The notes beneath the pieces are model-generated. The model searched no databases. It was not told the origin of the DNA and worked only from the letters and a program-made list of their open reading frames with translations. From Gammaproteobacteria bacterium (lineage in GTDB: Bacteria > Pseudomonadota > Gammaproteobacteria > Ga0077536): a stretch of DNA of 64,000 nucleotides. The stretch lies in NCBI GenBank assembly GCA_009692265.1, contig SHZM01000007.1, positions 1 through 64,000 on the forward strand. Reading direction: 5' to 3'. Position numbers and translations under genes: made by a program. This document shows positions 56,299 through 64,000 of this stretch, one piece after another (the stretch's first letter is position 1; every line of letters starts with the position of its first letter).

Positions 56299-56952
56299 AT
56301 GAATATCGAACAAGCGAGATTCAATATGGTGGAGCAGCAGGTTCGACCGTGGGAAGTGCTCGATCAAGCAGTCCTGGATGCGATGATGACCATCCCGAGG
56401 GAGCGTTTCGTACCTGACGAATTCAAGCGCGTCGCGTTTTCTGATACAAGAATCCCGCTTGCACACGGACAGGCGATGTTGGCTCCAAAGTGGGAGGGTA
56501 GAATTTTGCAGGCGTTGGCGCCGACTAAGCGTCACAGAGCGCTCGTCATCGGGACCGGCAGCGGCTACCTGACCGCGTTGTGCTCGCATTTAGCGCGAGA
56601 GGTCGTGAGCGTTGACCTCTACGAGGATTTTATTACCAAAGCAAACCGGAAATTTCGTGCTAACGGCCTAAAAAATATCGACCTGCAGGTTGGGGACGGC
56701 TGCGATGGCTGGCCCACTGCAGGATCCTTCGATGTAATCGCGGTAACAGCCTCGGCGCCGCAGCGCCGTGACGCAATCGAACGCCAACTTAGCGTCGGTG
56801 GGCGTTTGTTCATAGTCATCGGCTCGGCGCCGGCTATGGAGGCCTTGGTCCTTACGCGGAGCACGCTGGACGTCCTGGAGTCGGAATCGTTGTTTGAACT
56901 CGAGTTGGAGCCGCTTGTAGGAGCCGAAGCGAAACCGCAATTCGAATTCTAG
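56299..56952 (+). CDS. pcm: Protein-L-isoaspartate O-methyltransferase family protein
   Basis: A 217-residue SAM methyltransferase of the PCMT family (COG2518), which starts repair of isoaspartyl residues. RFNMVEQQVRPWEVLDQAVLD, IPRERFVPDEFKRVAFSDTRIPLAHGQAMLAP are the family blocks; motif I is VIGTGSGYLTALCSHL, then VVSVDLYEDF and the motif-II region FDVIAVTASAPQ. In canonical PCMT the substrate loop reads GQTISQP; here it is HGQAMLAP, the variant seen in a divergent subgroup, so the exact substrate may differ. ATG at 56299. Divergent from thiC. Confidence 0.83.
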   Translation: MNIEQARFNMVEQQVRPWEVLDQAVLDAMMTIPRERFVPDEFKRVAFSDTRIPLAHGQAMLAPKWEGRILQALAPTKRHRALVIGTGSGYLTALCSHLAREVVSVDLYEDFITKANRKFRANGLKNIDLQVGDGCDGWPTAGSFDVIAVTASAPQRRDAIERQLSVGGRLFIVIGSAPAMEALVLTRSTLDVLESESLFELELEPLVGAEAKPQFEF

Positions 56953-57023
56953 ACCTCACGACTGGCAACAGATGCACCATGCGTCCTGCGTCGATCTAAA
57001 CTTAATCGCGAACACTAATCGTA

Positions 57024-57344
57024 ATGGACCTCGGCGAAATATCTCCTCAAACATTAATGGAGCGCTTGACCCGCGAGCCGCCGAAGTTAATAGATGTTCG
57101 TGAGCCTTGGGAATTCGAGTTGTGTCGAATAGCCGGCGCTATCAACGTACCGCTGCAGACCCTCCCCGCCCGCCTGCCCGAGCTTGAGCAAAGCCATGAT
57201 ATTGTCGTTATCTGTCATCACGGCATGCGCAGTCTTTACGCCGCGGAATTTTTGCGCGACCAGGGTTTTTCAAGCGTGTTAAATTTGACGGGCGGAATCG
57301 CTCGTTGGGGGCGCGAAATTGACCCTGGAATGCCACAATACTAA
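57024..57344 (+). CDS. Rhodanese-like sulfurtransferase, single domain
   Basis: A 106-residue rhodanese domain. LIDVREPWEFELCRIAGAINVPL is the CH2A-like start, and the active loop ICHHGMRS places the persulfide-carrying cysteine at residue 64; LTGGIARWGREIDPGMPQY is the usual end. Similar single-domain proteins (GlpE/PspE-like size) move sulfane sulfur to acceptors. No signal peptide. It sits 28 bp before the tolC-like gene, an arrangement seen in other gammaproteobacteria next to pcm and tolC. Confidence 0.92.
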   Translation: MDLGEISPQTLMERLTREPPKLIDVREPWEFELCRIAGAINVPLQTLPARLPELEQSHDIVVICHHGMRSLYAAEFLRDQGFSSVLNLTGGIARWGREIDPGMPQY

Positions 57345-57372
57345 CGACCTAACCCATTCGGAGCGATAACGC

Positions 57373-58752
57373 GTGTTCACACTTATTCGCGATCGCGCGC
57401 CCAGCAGGTGCGCGGCTCTTCTACTGATCCTAAGCAGCCCTTCCCCGCTTTACGCCGGGAATTTGATTCAAGCTCTTACCCTCGCCGAGCAATCCGATCC
57501 AACCTACCGCGAAGCCCAAGAGACAGCACTCGCAGTGGCAGAGGGGATTCCGCAAGCCCAGGCGATCCTCTGGAAACCAGAGATTGAACTCACAACGGGC
57601 GGTAGCCATGCGCGCCAGCAAATTGAAACTGATTTCGCGTTTGGGAATGGGGGCGGCGTGGTCTTTCAGAATTACGATTACCGTCTAAACTTAACTCAGC
57701 CGGTCTACCACCACGACCGCTACATCCGCCTCCAGCAAGCAAATAAACGCTTGCAACAAGCCCAAGCCGAACTCGACTCTGCTTTTCAAGCGCTGATCTT
57801 GAGGGTCGCGGAGCGCTACTTCGAAGTTCTAGCCGCTGCGGATACGGTCACCTTCGCTGCCGCCGAAAAGGAATCCTTGGCCGGTCAGTTAGAACAAGCA
57901 AAACAACGCTTTGAGGTCGGTTTGATTGCTATTACGGACGTTCAGGAAGCGCATGCCGGATATGATCGTGCACTGGCTCAAGAGATCGGCGCCACAAACG
58001 AGCGAGAAAACGCCCAGGAAGCACTACGTGAGGTGACTGGTGTCTATGATTCAGAACTTGTTCCGTTGGGTGCGGAATTCACCTTAAACCGACCGGATCC
58101 CGACAATATCGAGACTTGGACTGAAACTGCGCTTACACAAAACTTGGAAATCCTTGCCGCTCAATTCGCGACACTGATCGCGCAGGACGATATCCGTGCA
58201 GAATACGCTGGCCACTATCCTACGGTCGATATCACAGGGAGCCACGGGTTCGCTTCGCAGGGCGGACGTTTTGGACAGACCGATATCGATGGCAGTGACG
58301 TTGGCATCCGAATGAATATTCCGCTCTACGCCGGCGGCAGTATAGCCTCGCGAACCCGCCAGGCTACCCACGAACATGCGGCCGCGTTAGAACGCCTTGA
58401 GAAAGCGCGTCGCGCAGTTCACCGTGAAACGCGAGAATCCTACCTTGGTATCTCCGCCCAGATCAGCGCCGTCCAGGCGCTCAAGCAAGCGGTCGTTTCA
58501 TCCAAGACAGCAGTTGACTCAACCCGAGCGGGATTCGAAGTCGGTACGAGAACTACCGTTGATGTGGTTACTGCCGAGCGCGGACTGTCAGAAGCCCGTC
58601 GCGATTTTGCGCGAGCACGTTACGATTATGTTCTCGACGTGCTACGACTAAAAAGGGCCGCAGGCACACTGTCGCCAACGGATCTTGCGACCGCAAATAC
58701 CTGGCTGGCACCTGAGCCAGCGGTTGCGACGGCTAAAACGACCACACCTTAA
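57373..58752 (+). CDS. tolC: TolC family outer-membrane efflux protein
   Basis: A 459-residue outer-membrane channel. Signal peptide about 1-28 (LLLILSSPSPLYAG), then the first OEP repeat NLIQALTLAEQSDPTYREAQ, barrel strands around VVFQNYDYRLNLTQPVYHHDR, long helices, and the second OEP repeat ending in a motif GFEVGTRTTVDVVTAERGLSEARRDFARARYDYV. TolC trimers form the exit duct of type I secretion and RND or ABC efflux. GTG start at 57373. No periplasmic adaptor or pump gene is adjacent, as is common for a shared TolC. Confidence 0.92.
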   Translation: MFTLIRDRAPSRCAALLLILSSPSPLYAGNLIQALTLAEQSDPTYREAQETALAVAEGIPQAQAILWKPEIELTTGGSHARQQIETDFAFGNGGGVVFQNYDYRLNLTQPVYHHDRYIRLQQANKRLQQAQAELDSAFQALILRVAERYFEVLAAADTVTFAAAEKESLAGQLEQAKQRFEVGLIAITDVQEAHAGYDRALAQEIGATNERENAQEALREVTGVYDSELVPLGAEFTLNRPDPDNIETWTETALTQNLEILAAQFATLIAQDDIRAEYAGHYPTVDITGSHGFASQGGRFGQTDIDGSDVGIRMNIPLYAGGSIASRTRQATHEHAAALERLEKARRAVHRETRESYLGISAQISAVQALKQAVVSSKTAVDSTRAGFEVGTRTTVDVVTAERGLSEARRDFARARYDYVLDVLRLKRAAGTLSPTDLATANTWLAPEPAVATAKTTTP

Positions 58753-58783
58753 ATGCTACGCGACCACTTTGAAGGAATCTCCC

Positions 58784-59368
58784 ATGGCTGCTAGTCCCTC
58801 GGGCCTAACAAATACGAAGTGCCGCGCGGAGGCGTCCCTACTGGCTGTGGTCGATATTCAGCAGCGCTTGGGCGACGCAATGCCCAACAAGGTATTAAAT
58901 CGAGTATTACAAAATGCGGCGTTATTAGTGCGTTCCGCTGAACTTTTATCGGTGCCGATCCTGTGTACTGAACAATATCCTGAAGGGCTCGGCGCGACCC
59001 ATCCAACGGTCGCCGCCGCGTTACCCGCAAAAGTCGTCGCAATTCGCAAAACGACGTTTAGTTGCGTGGGTGCGAGCGTGTTTCACGAAGCATTAGTGAA
59101 TGCGCCAGAACGCCGACAGATTGTGCTGGTCGGCATGGAAGCGCATATCTGCGTTCTGCAGACCGCCTTGGACCTGTGTGCCGCGGATCACGAAGTGTTC
59201 GTGGTTGAAGACGCGATTTGTTCGCGAAGATTAGAAAATTACCAAAACGCGCTCGACCGGCTTCGCGCGCATGGGGTAAGCGTCGTTAGCGCTGAATCGG
59301 TCGTTTTCGAATGGCTGGCGGATTCGAAGCACCCGCATTTTAAGGCGGTACAAGCGCTACTACGCTAG
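58784..59368 (+). CDS. Isochorismatase-fold cysteine hydrolase
   Basis: A 194-residue hydrolase of the YcaC/isochorismatase-like family. The catalytic triad is visible: Asp24 in LAVVDIQQRLGDAM, Lys89 in VAIRKTTFSC and Cys123 in VLVGMEAHICVLQTALDL; VFVVEDAICSRRLENYQNAL follows. Members cleave C-N or C-O bonds in small amides; the natural substrate cannot be told. ATG at 58784 with GAAGGA 11-16 bases upstream. Downstream of tolC at 31 bp. Confidence 0.9.
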   Translation: MAASPSGLTNTKCRAEASLLAVVDIQQRLGDAMPNKVLNRVLQNAALLVRSAELLSVPILCTEQYPEGLGATHPTVAAALPAKVVAIRKTTFSCVGASVFHEALVNAPERRQIVLVGMEAHICVLQTALDLCAADHEVFVVEDAICSRRLENYQNALDRLRAHGVSVVSAESVVFEWLADSKHPHFKAVQALLR

Positions 59369-59375
59369 TCCGTGG

Positions 59376-59891
59376 CTATGGTTCGGTACAGGCTGCTGGT
59401 AACGGACGTTCAATACTCAACCGGTACGCGCGCTGTAGCACCAAAGCATCGGCACTTGCCCGATGGCGGTTCAACTGGAGTTGAACCCGTGCGTTGTTCT
59501 TGAGATCAGCCCACGCAATTTGTTGGGCTTCAGACAAAAGCCGAGTGAGCGCGTCTATCCTATAAGAAGCGGGGATCTCACAGCTTGCGTGTAGTAGCGC
59601 CAGCCAACTGCTATCAAAGCCCCAGGCATCGCTGTAGATCACTCGACTTCCAAGTAACGAATTGAGCTCAAGGGCGATTTCGGCCGCGGGCCGACCGCGA
59701 GTAAGCAGCAGTCCTCGCGAAATCCCGTGCAATGCTTCCGCCTCGCTTGTCCAGTGCGTCCATTCGGGAAGCGGTTTGATCAGAAAACACGCTATCTCGC
59801 CATTCGCCAGCGCGACCCCGACTTCAATGGGATAGCTCCCACGACCGAAACCGGACGCTTCGACGTCGATAATGCCAGGACTTGTGATCAT
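59376..59891 (-). CDS. DnaQ-fold 3'-5' exonuclease family protein
   Basis: A 171-residue DEDDh-type nuclease fold. IIDVEASGFGRGSYPIEVGVAL gives the first two acids (Asp and Glu of D-x-E), GVALANGEI follows, YSDAWGFDSSW carries the third aspartate, and LNRHRASADALVLQRAY the catalytic histidine and last aspartate. This is a short single-domain member, not the polymerase III epsilon subunit. Its natural substrate (RNA or DNA) is not known. It converges on the hydrolase gene, 7 bp apart. Confidence 0.85.
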   Translation of the reverse strand: MITSPGIIDVEASGFGRGSYPIEVGVALANGEIACFLIKPLPEWTHWTSEAEALHGISRGLLLTRGRPAAEIALELNSLLGSRVIYSDAWGFDSSWLALLHASCEIPASYRIDALTRLLSEAQQIAWADLKNNARVQLQLNRHRASADALVLQRAYRLSIERPLPAACTEP

Positions 59892-59995
59892 CTTAGGGAT
59901 TCAAGAGAAAAAGCGTAATGAGCCCATGCCGCGATTAATGGATTAACTGAGTATCGGCCGAGCAGCGCACATTCGCAAATCGATCAAACATGTGA

Positions 59996-61270
59996 TTACA
60001 AGGTCGCGTCCAAAACGGCAAGAATTCTCATCGTGGCGCCACGATTCGCTTCGACAATCTCTCGCCCTGTACGTCCTGCTAAATCGCGCGTATCACTGCT
60101 GCTCAACCAGCTGGAGGTGATTTCGACGATCTCCGAGCTGGTATTGGCAACCTTAAGCGAACCACCAGCTATGAGTTTTGCTGCAATTTCGGCGAAATTA
60201 AATAGATGGGGTCCCGTCACGATTGGCACACCAAGCCCGGCCGGCTCGAGCACGTTGTGACCGCCGAGCGGCGCAATGCTGCCACCAACGAAAGCAACAT
60301 CGCTTGCAGCGTAAAAGCGAACCAATTCGCCCATGGAATCCAGGAGAAGAATTTCAATAGAGGGCACGCATTCAGTTCCGCTACTGCGCCTCTGCATTTT
60401 TAGACCGCGGACTTCACACAAGGCTGCGACTTCGGCAAACCGTTCTGGGTGACGCGGCGCTAACACCATCAGCAAATTCGGAAAACGTTCCTTTAGTTCG
60501 GCATAAATTTCGATCAGCGCGTCTTCTTCGCGTGGACGCGTGCTACCCGCCATAAAAATAGGACGATCCTGTCCTAGGTTACGACGTAGCGCCGCCGCTT
60601 CCTCATAAACGCTTGGGGGAATGTAAATATCGAACTTTAAGCTTCCGGTAACGCTTACCGCTTCCGGTCGCGCACCGATCCCAATCAACCGGAGCGCATC
60701 GGTATCGGATTGCATCGCCGCGTGCCACAAGCCAGCCAACATCGGCTGTACCAAAGGCCGGATAAGGGCGTATTGACGTGCCGACTTGGACGATAGACGC
60801 CCATTAATCAGGCACACCGGAACTCGCCGCGCGCCACACGCATGAATTACGTTTGGCCACAGCTCGGTTTCCATCAATAGCAGCAATCGGGGCGTGAAAT
60901 AATTCAAAAAGCGGACGACGATCGGCGAAAAGTCGTAGGGGAAATAAGCATGCTGGACACCTTGACCGAACAGCCGGGCCACCGTGTCGTAACCCGTTGG
61001 AGTAGTTGTAGTCAGCAGAATCGGGATATCACGATCACGCTCGCGTAGCGCCTTGATAAGTGGCGCAGCTGCGTTCACCTCCCCAACCGACACCGCGTGA
61101 ATCCAAATTGGGCGTACGGCGGGTCTTGGATGCGAATACCACCCGAGGCGCTCGCGCCAGCGCAGTCGATATGCCGGATTTACAATTCCTAACCACCACA
61201 AGCGGACTAGCAGTAGTGGTAATGCACACGCGAATAGCGCGCTGTACGCGCGTCTCACCCGTTTAACCAA
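59996..61270 (-). CDS. waaA: 3-deoxy-D-manno-octulosonic acid transferase
   Basis: A 424-residue GT-B enzyme that adds Kdo to lipid IVA at the inner membrane. N-terminal membrane anchor (about 8-28), then the KdtA blocks RERLGWYSHPRPAVRPIWIHAVSVGEVNAAAPLI (with the catalytic Glu), LLTTTTPTGYDTVARLFG, METELWPNVIHACG and LINGRLSSKS; C-terminal FMAGSTRPREEDALIEIY, LAPRHPERF and the GGHNVLEPAGLGVP sugar-binding loop. Its start overlaps the hldD stop by 16 bp. With hldD and hldE it forms an inner-core LPS operon. Confidence 0.96.
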   Translation of the reverse strand: MVKRVRRAYSALFACALPLLLVRLWWLGIVNPAYRLRWRERLGWYSHPRPAVRPIWIHAVSVGEVNAAAPLIKALRERDRDIPILLTTTTPTGYDTVARLFGQGVQHAYFPYDFSPIVVRFLNYFTPRLLLLMETELWPNVIHACGARRVPVCLINGRLSSKSARQYALIRPLVQPMLAGLWHAAMQSDTDALRLIGIGARPEAVSVTGSLKFDIYIPPSVYEEAAALRRNLGQDRPIFMAGSTRPREEDALIEIYAELKERFPNLLMVLAPRHPERFAEVAALCEVRGLKMQRRSSGTECVPSIEILLLDSMGELVRFYAASDVAFVGGSIAPLGGHNVLEPAGLGVPIVTGPHLFNFAEIAAKLIAGGSLKVANTSSEIVEITSSWLSSSDTRDLAGRTGREIVEANRGATMRILAVLDATL

Positions 61271-62199
61271 TCAAGGTACTGCTTGATCCCCATCGCCACA
61301 GACCGAAACTCGTGACTATATCCCGCACACCGCAAGTTTCCGAGATTCGCGCATGTATGACTTTGGTAGGCCTCGATGAGTTCGTCTGGAAACGGGATGT
61401 AATCGATCTGTCCACGCCCATGCCACGCGACTATAGCCTCAGCGACTGCATTGAAAGTCGCAGCGGTGCCAGTTCCGCAATTCAAAATCCCGGAATACTG
61501 AGACTGCTCGCCACACCACAAAGTTAAATTAATTGCATCGTCGACATGGACAAAATCTCGGCGTTGTTCACCCGGACCAACGCCGTGTGAGGCACCAAAC
61601 AGACGGACCTTTCCGTCGTCATTGAGTTGTCGATTGAAATGATAGCCGACGCTTGCCATTCGCCCTTTATGCTGCTCGCCCGGTCCATACACATTAAAGT
61701 ATCGCAGTCCGATCACAGATGATTGCGCTGACGGCAAGGTTCGCCTTACGTATTGATCAAATAGAAGTTTGGAATATGCGTACACGTTAAGCGGACTTTC
61801 GCGCATCGGTTCTTCGATGCAATCGGAAGCTAACCCGTAAACTGCGGCGCTCGAGGCATACACAAAGGGAATACGGCGCGCCAGGCAGGTCTCGAGTAGC
61901 GCTTTGGAATAGGCAAAATTTGTCTCCAGCATGTAACGGCCATTCCATTCGGTCGTGTCCGAGCAGGCACCAAGGTGGTAGACGATCTCGGTGTTCGCAA
62001 AGCGCGTTTCATCTGCCTCAAAACGCCGCTGAAATTCCGCGCGATCGAAATAGTCCGCGATGCTAGCCGTCGCAAGGTTGACGAACTTTCGTCCGTCCGT
62101 CAGATCGTCGACGACTACGATATCCGAACGATTTTGCAGGTTGAGGGCGCGGACGAGATTGCTGCCAATAAATCCCATGCCCCCAGTGACTATAATCAT
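61255..62199 (-). CDS. hldD: ADP-L-glycero-D-manno-heptose-6-epimerase
   Basis: A 314-residue short-chain dehydrogenase-fold epimerase that makes the heptose donor of the LPS core. NADP-binding IIVTGGMGFIGSNLVRAL at the N-terminus; YHLGACSDTTEWNGRYMLETNF; Tyr-x3-Lys in NVYAYSKLLFDQYVR; RYFNVYGPGEQHKGRMASVGYHFNRQ; and RRDFVHVDDAINL. Length matches E. coli HldD (310). Overlaps both waaA and hldE. Confidence 0.97.
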   Translation of the reverse strand: MIIVTGGMGFIGSNLVRALNLQNRSDIVVVDDLTDGRKFVNLATASIADYFDRAEFQRRFEADETRFANTEIVYHLGACSDTTEWNGRYMLETNFAYSKALLETCLARRIPFVYASSAAVYGLASDCIEEPMRESPLNVYAYSKLLFDQYVRRTLPSAQSSVIGLRYFNVYGPGEQHKGRMASVGYHFNRQLNDDGKVRLFGASHGVGPGEQRRDFVHVDDAINLTLWCGEQSQYSGILNCGTGTAATFNAVAEAIVAWHGRGQIDYIPFPDELIEAYQSHTCANLGNLRCAGYSHEFRSVAMGIKQYLDWLNG

Positions 62200-63632
62200 T
62201 CGGATTTAGCCCTGACTTCGCGGGCGGCGGCAATGATCCGTGAGCTGGAGTAGCCAGGGTGGAAAGGCAAACTCAGTACGCGTCCTCCTGCTGCAATGAC
62301 TTCGCTTCCGCCGACAATGTCCTCGAGTTGGTAATCACCACCTTTAACCAGTACGTCGGGGCGCAGAGTCGCTATAAGCTCATGGGGAGTATCGGCATCG
62401 AACGAAGTGACCCAATCAACTGCGCGTAGACGGGACAAAACCTCGAGTCTGTCAGCGAGCGAATTAATTGGTCGTTCGGCGCCCTTTAGGCGCGCGACCG
62501 AGGCATCCGAATTCACGGCAACCACTAGCCGATCACCAAGGGCGGCTGCGGCTTCCAGGTAGCGCACGTGCCCTGTGTGCAAGAGGTCAAAGCACCCATT
62601 AGTCATAACGATTCTTTCGCCGCGCAGGCGTGCCGCTGTAACTTCCACAGTCGCCTCATCTATTGAGAGAATGCTGCGCATCAACTGTGTCGACTGCCCC
62701 AATGCTTTCGCAAGCTCGGCGCTCGTAACGACGGCGGTACCAAGCTTGCCGACCACAATGCCCGCCGCGGTGTTGGAGATTTCGACGGCGTGATCGAGTG
62801 GAACACCGACTGCCAGCGCACACGCCAACGTAGCGCAGACGGTATCTCCGGCGCCGGTAACATCGTAGACATCTCGTGCGCAGGTGGGGAGCGCATGTGA
62901 TCGCCCACCGGACTGCACCAGTAAGAGTCCGCGCTCACCGCGCGTAATTACCACGGCACCAAAGTCGTGACGCTCGCACATAGCCTGAGCACGAGCAATG
63001 AGTTCACTTTCGTCTCGACTGCTCCCGACTACAGCCTCGAACTCACTCAAGTTCGGTGTAATCACATCGGCGCCACGATAGCGGGAAAAGTCGTTCCCTT
63101 TGGGATCCACGATCACCGTCTTTCCACAATGCTTCGCAGATTGGATCAAAGCCTCGATCCCGTTCAATGCTCCCTTGGCGTAATCGGAAAACACGACAAC
63201 GTCTACACTAGGTAGTACGGAACTCAATAGGTCCGAGAGGTCCGCTCCAAGGAATGCCTTCGGGTCTTGTTCGAAATCTAGCCGAAGAAGCTGTTGGTGC
63301 TGCGCAAGAACACGGAGTTTTACGGTAGTCGGAATCGCTGGCAACTCGCAGAATTGGACGGCTATTCCATGCGCTGCGCATACCGCCCGAAGAGATTCCG
63401 CGGCGGCATCGCTGCCCGTTACGCCAATCAAACTTGCTTTTACGCCTAGGGCCGCGATATTGGCGGCGACATTGCCGGCACCACCTAGTCGCTCGTCGCA
63501 CGAGGTGATCCGCACGACAGGTACCGGTGCCTCCGGTGAGATGCGTCGCGCCGGCCCGCTCCAATACCGGTCGAGCATCACGTCCCCGACCACGACTATA
63601 TGTGCCGAATTCAGTGCCTCAAGCCATCGCAT
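62196..63632 (-). CDS. hldE: Bifunctional heptose 7-phosphate kinase / heptose 1-phosphate adenyltransferase
   Basis: A 478-residue two-domain enzyme of ADP-heptose synthesis. N-terminal PfkB-family kinase (about 1-315): VVVGDVMLDRYWSG, GGAGNVAANIAALG and the catalytic YDVTGAGDTVCATLA. C-terminal cytidylyltransferase-like domain (about 335-478): MTNGCFDLLHTGHVRYLEAA, VAVNSDASVARLKG and PDVLVKGGDY. The full fusion is as in E. coli HldE (477). Stop overlaps the hldD start by 4 bases; first gene of the LPS core operon. Confidence 0.97.
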   Translation of the reverse strand: MRWLEALNSAHIVVVGDVMLDRYWSGPARRISPEAPVPVVRITSCDERLGGAGNVAANIAALGVKASLIGVTGSDAAAESLRAVCAAHGIAVQFCELPAIPTTVKLRVLAQHQQLLRLDFEQDPKAFLGADLSDLLSSVLPSVDVVVFSDYAKGALNGIEALIQSAKHCGKTVIVDPKGNDFSRYRGADVITPNLSEFEAVVGSSRDESELIARAQAMCERHDFGAVVITRGERGLLLVQSGGRSHALPTCARDVYDVTGAGDTVCATLACALAVGVPLDHAVEISNTAAGIVVGKLGTAVVTSAELAKALGQSTQLMRSILSIDEATVEVTAARLRGERIVMTNGCFDLLHTGHVRYLEAAAALGDRLVVAVNSDASVARLKGAERPINSLADRLEVLSRLRAVDWVTSFDADTPHELIATLRPDVLVKGGDYQLEDIVGGSEVIAAGGRVLSLPFHPGYSSSRIIAAAREVRAKSE

Positions 63633-63732
63633 CGTTAATAATTTCCGAATAGCTGACGCGTGTTTCTGCTCTCAATGTCGCGCCACGAGTAGAATGTGAA
63701 GAATCGGTTTATCCTGTGAGCGATACTACCAT

Positions 63733-64000
63733 ATGGCCATTCGCGACCTAACCACGGCCCGGCAGCGCACGCTGTACGCGTCCATGTTCGCGTTCACCCT
63801 CATGAGCGCAACATCGGCAAGCGCACAAACTAAATCGTTTGACGCGAGGTACGAAGTTCGCGCTCACGGTCTGCGGATTGGAGAAATGCGTCGAAAACTC
63901 GAGATTAAGCGCGACCGCTATCGCTTCGACTCACACATTGAATCTAGCGGCCTCGCCGCGCTACTGAACGGTGGCCGCATTGATGAATCCAGCGAAGGCA
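63733..64000 (+). CDS. DUF3108 family exported protein, partial
   Basis: The first 89 codons of a gene cut by the window edge. ATG at 63733, then a signal peptide (about 1-35, ASMFAFTLMSATSASAQT) and FDARYEVRAHGLRIGEMRRKLEIKRDRYRFDSHIESSGLAALL. The pattern of a short beta-strand followed by G-x-x-x-G-x-x-x-R and a periplasmic or outer-membrane-like body fits DUF3108, proteins of unknown function in gammaproteobacteria. Divergent from hldE. Confidence 0.75.
   Translation, partial: MAIRDLTTARQRTLYASMFAFTLMSATSASAQTKSFDARYEVRAHGLRIGEMRRKLEIKRDRYRFDSHIESSGLAALLNGGRIDESSEG

Overview
The window is chromosomal DNA of a gammaproteobacterium. A block from rpsB to tilS is collinear with the classical rpsB-tsf-pyrH-frr-(dxr/uppS/cdsA)-rseP-bamA-skp-lpxD-fabZ-lpxA-lpxB-rnhB-dnaE-accA-tilS neighbourhood. 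The uppS-cdsA-dxr-rseP order is the pseudomonad-like version, not the enteric one. MutH, DusA, heptose genes hldE/hldD and waaA point the same way. The first third carries methylotroph-type genes: MfnB and a DUF447 protein, which belong to the bacterial tetrahydromethanopterin/methanofuran C1 pathway, and PQQ biosynthesis genes. The organism is therefore probably a methylotroph or methanotroph relative; this is inference, because no methanol or methane dehydrogenase lies in the window.

Layout. 1-1.6 kb: a minus-strand set of pterin-4a-carbinolamine dehydratase (partial), mfnB and DUF447. 1.9-4.2 kb: pqqA-pqqC-pqqD-pqqE, without pqqB. 4.2-8.6 kb: folP, a proline iminopeptidase, a SHOCT-domain secreted protein and an outer-membrane porin with its own terminator. 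8.9-13.3 kb: an operon for a three-subunit, NADH-type tungsten aldehyde oxidoreductase (ferredoxin AorA, catalytic AorB, flavoprotein AorC), followed by a candidate structured RNA, a MoaD-like carrier and a small unknown protein. 13.5-15.3 kb: a periplasmic binding protein and a YVTN beta-propeller of the PQQ-linked alcohol oxidation type. 15.3-17.4 kb: a scar where the 3' part of a TonB-dependent receptor gene abuts, head to head, the 3' part of a PAS/adenylate cyclase gene that also has an in-frame stop; both look dead. 17.4-22.1 kb: DUF1244, type II NADH dehydrogenase, and a sigma-54 two-component pair. 22.45 kb: a second, free-standing pqqA with its own terminator. 22.8-26.4 kb: an L,D-transpeptidase, a DUF302 protein, and a four-gene membrane cassette (ExbB/TolQ-like channel, a membrane-anchored periplasmic protein, and two paralogous membrane proteins) that I cannot match to a described system.

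26.4-47.9 kb: AI-2E family permease and the conserved envelope/replication/translation block, nearly all minus strand and tightly packed. 48.0-53.3 kb (plus strand): map, glnD, mutH, dusA. 53.3-56.2 kb: a frameshifted secreted methyltransferase gene and thiC with a clear TPP riboswitch. 56.3-59.4 kb (plus strand): a protein-L-isoaspartate methyltransferase-like gene, a rhodanese, a TolC-family outer-membrane protein and an isochorismatase-fold hydrolase. 59.4-63.6 kb (minus strand): a DnaQ-fold exonuclease, waaA, hldD and hldE for lipopolysaccharide inner core. The window ends inside a DUF3108 gene.

How the genes connect: PQQ cofactor synthesis, PQQ-linked periplasmic oxidation accessories, H4MPT-pathway genes, a tungsten aldehyde oxidoreductase and NDH-2 together suggest oxidation of alcohols and aldehydes feeding electrons to the respiratory chain. 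The items most worth a second look are the aldehyde oxidoreductase operon with its candidate cofactor-sensing RNA, the duplicate pqqA, the gene-scar at 16.2 kb, and the uncharacterised ExbB-like cassette.
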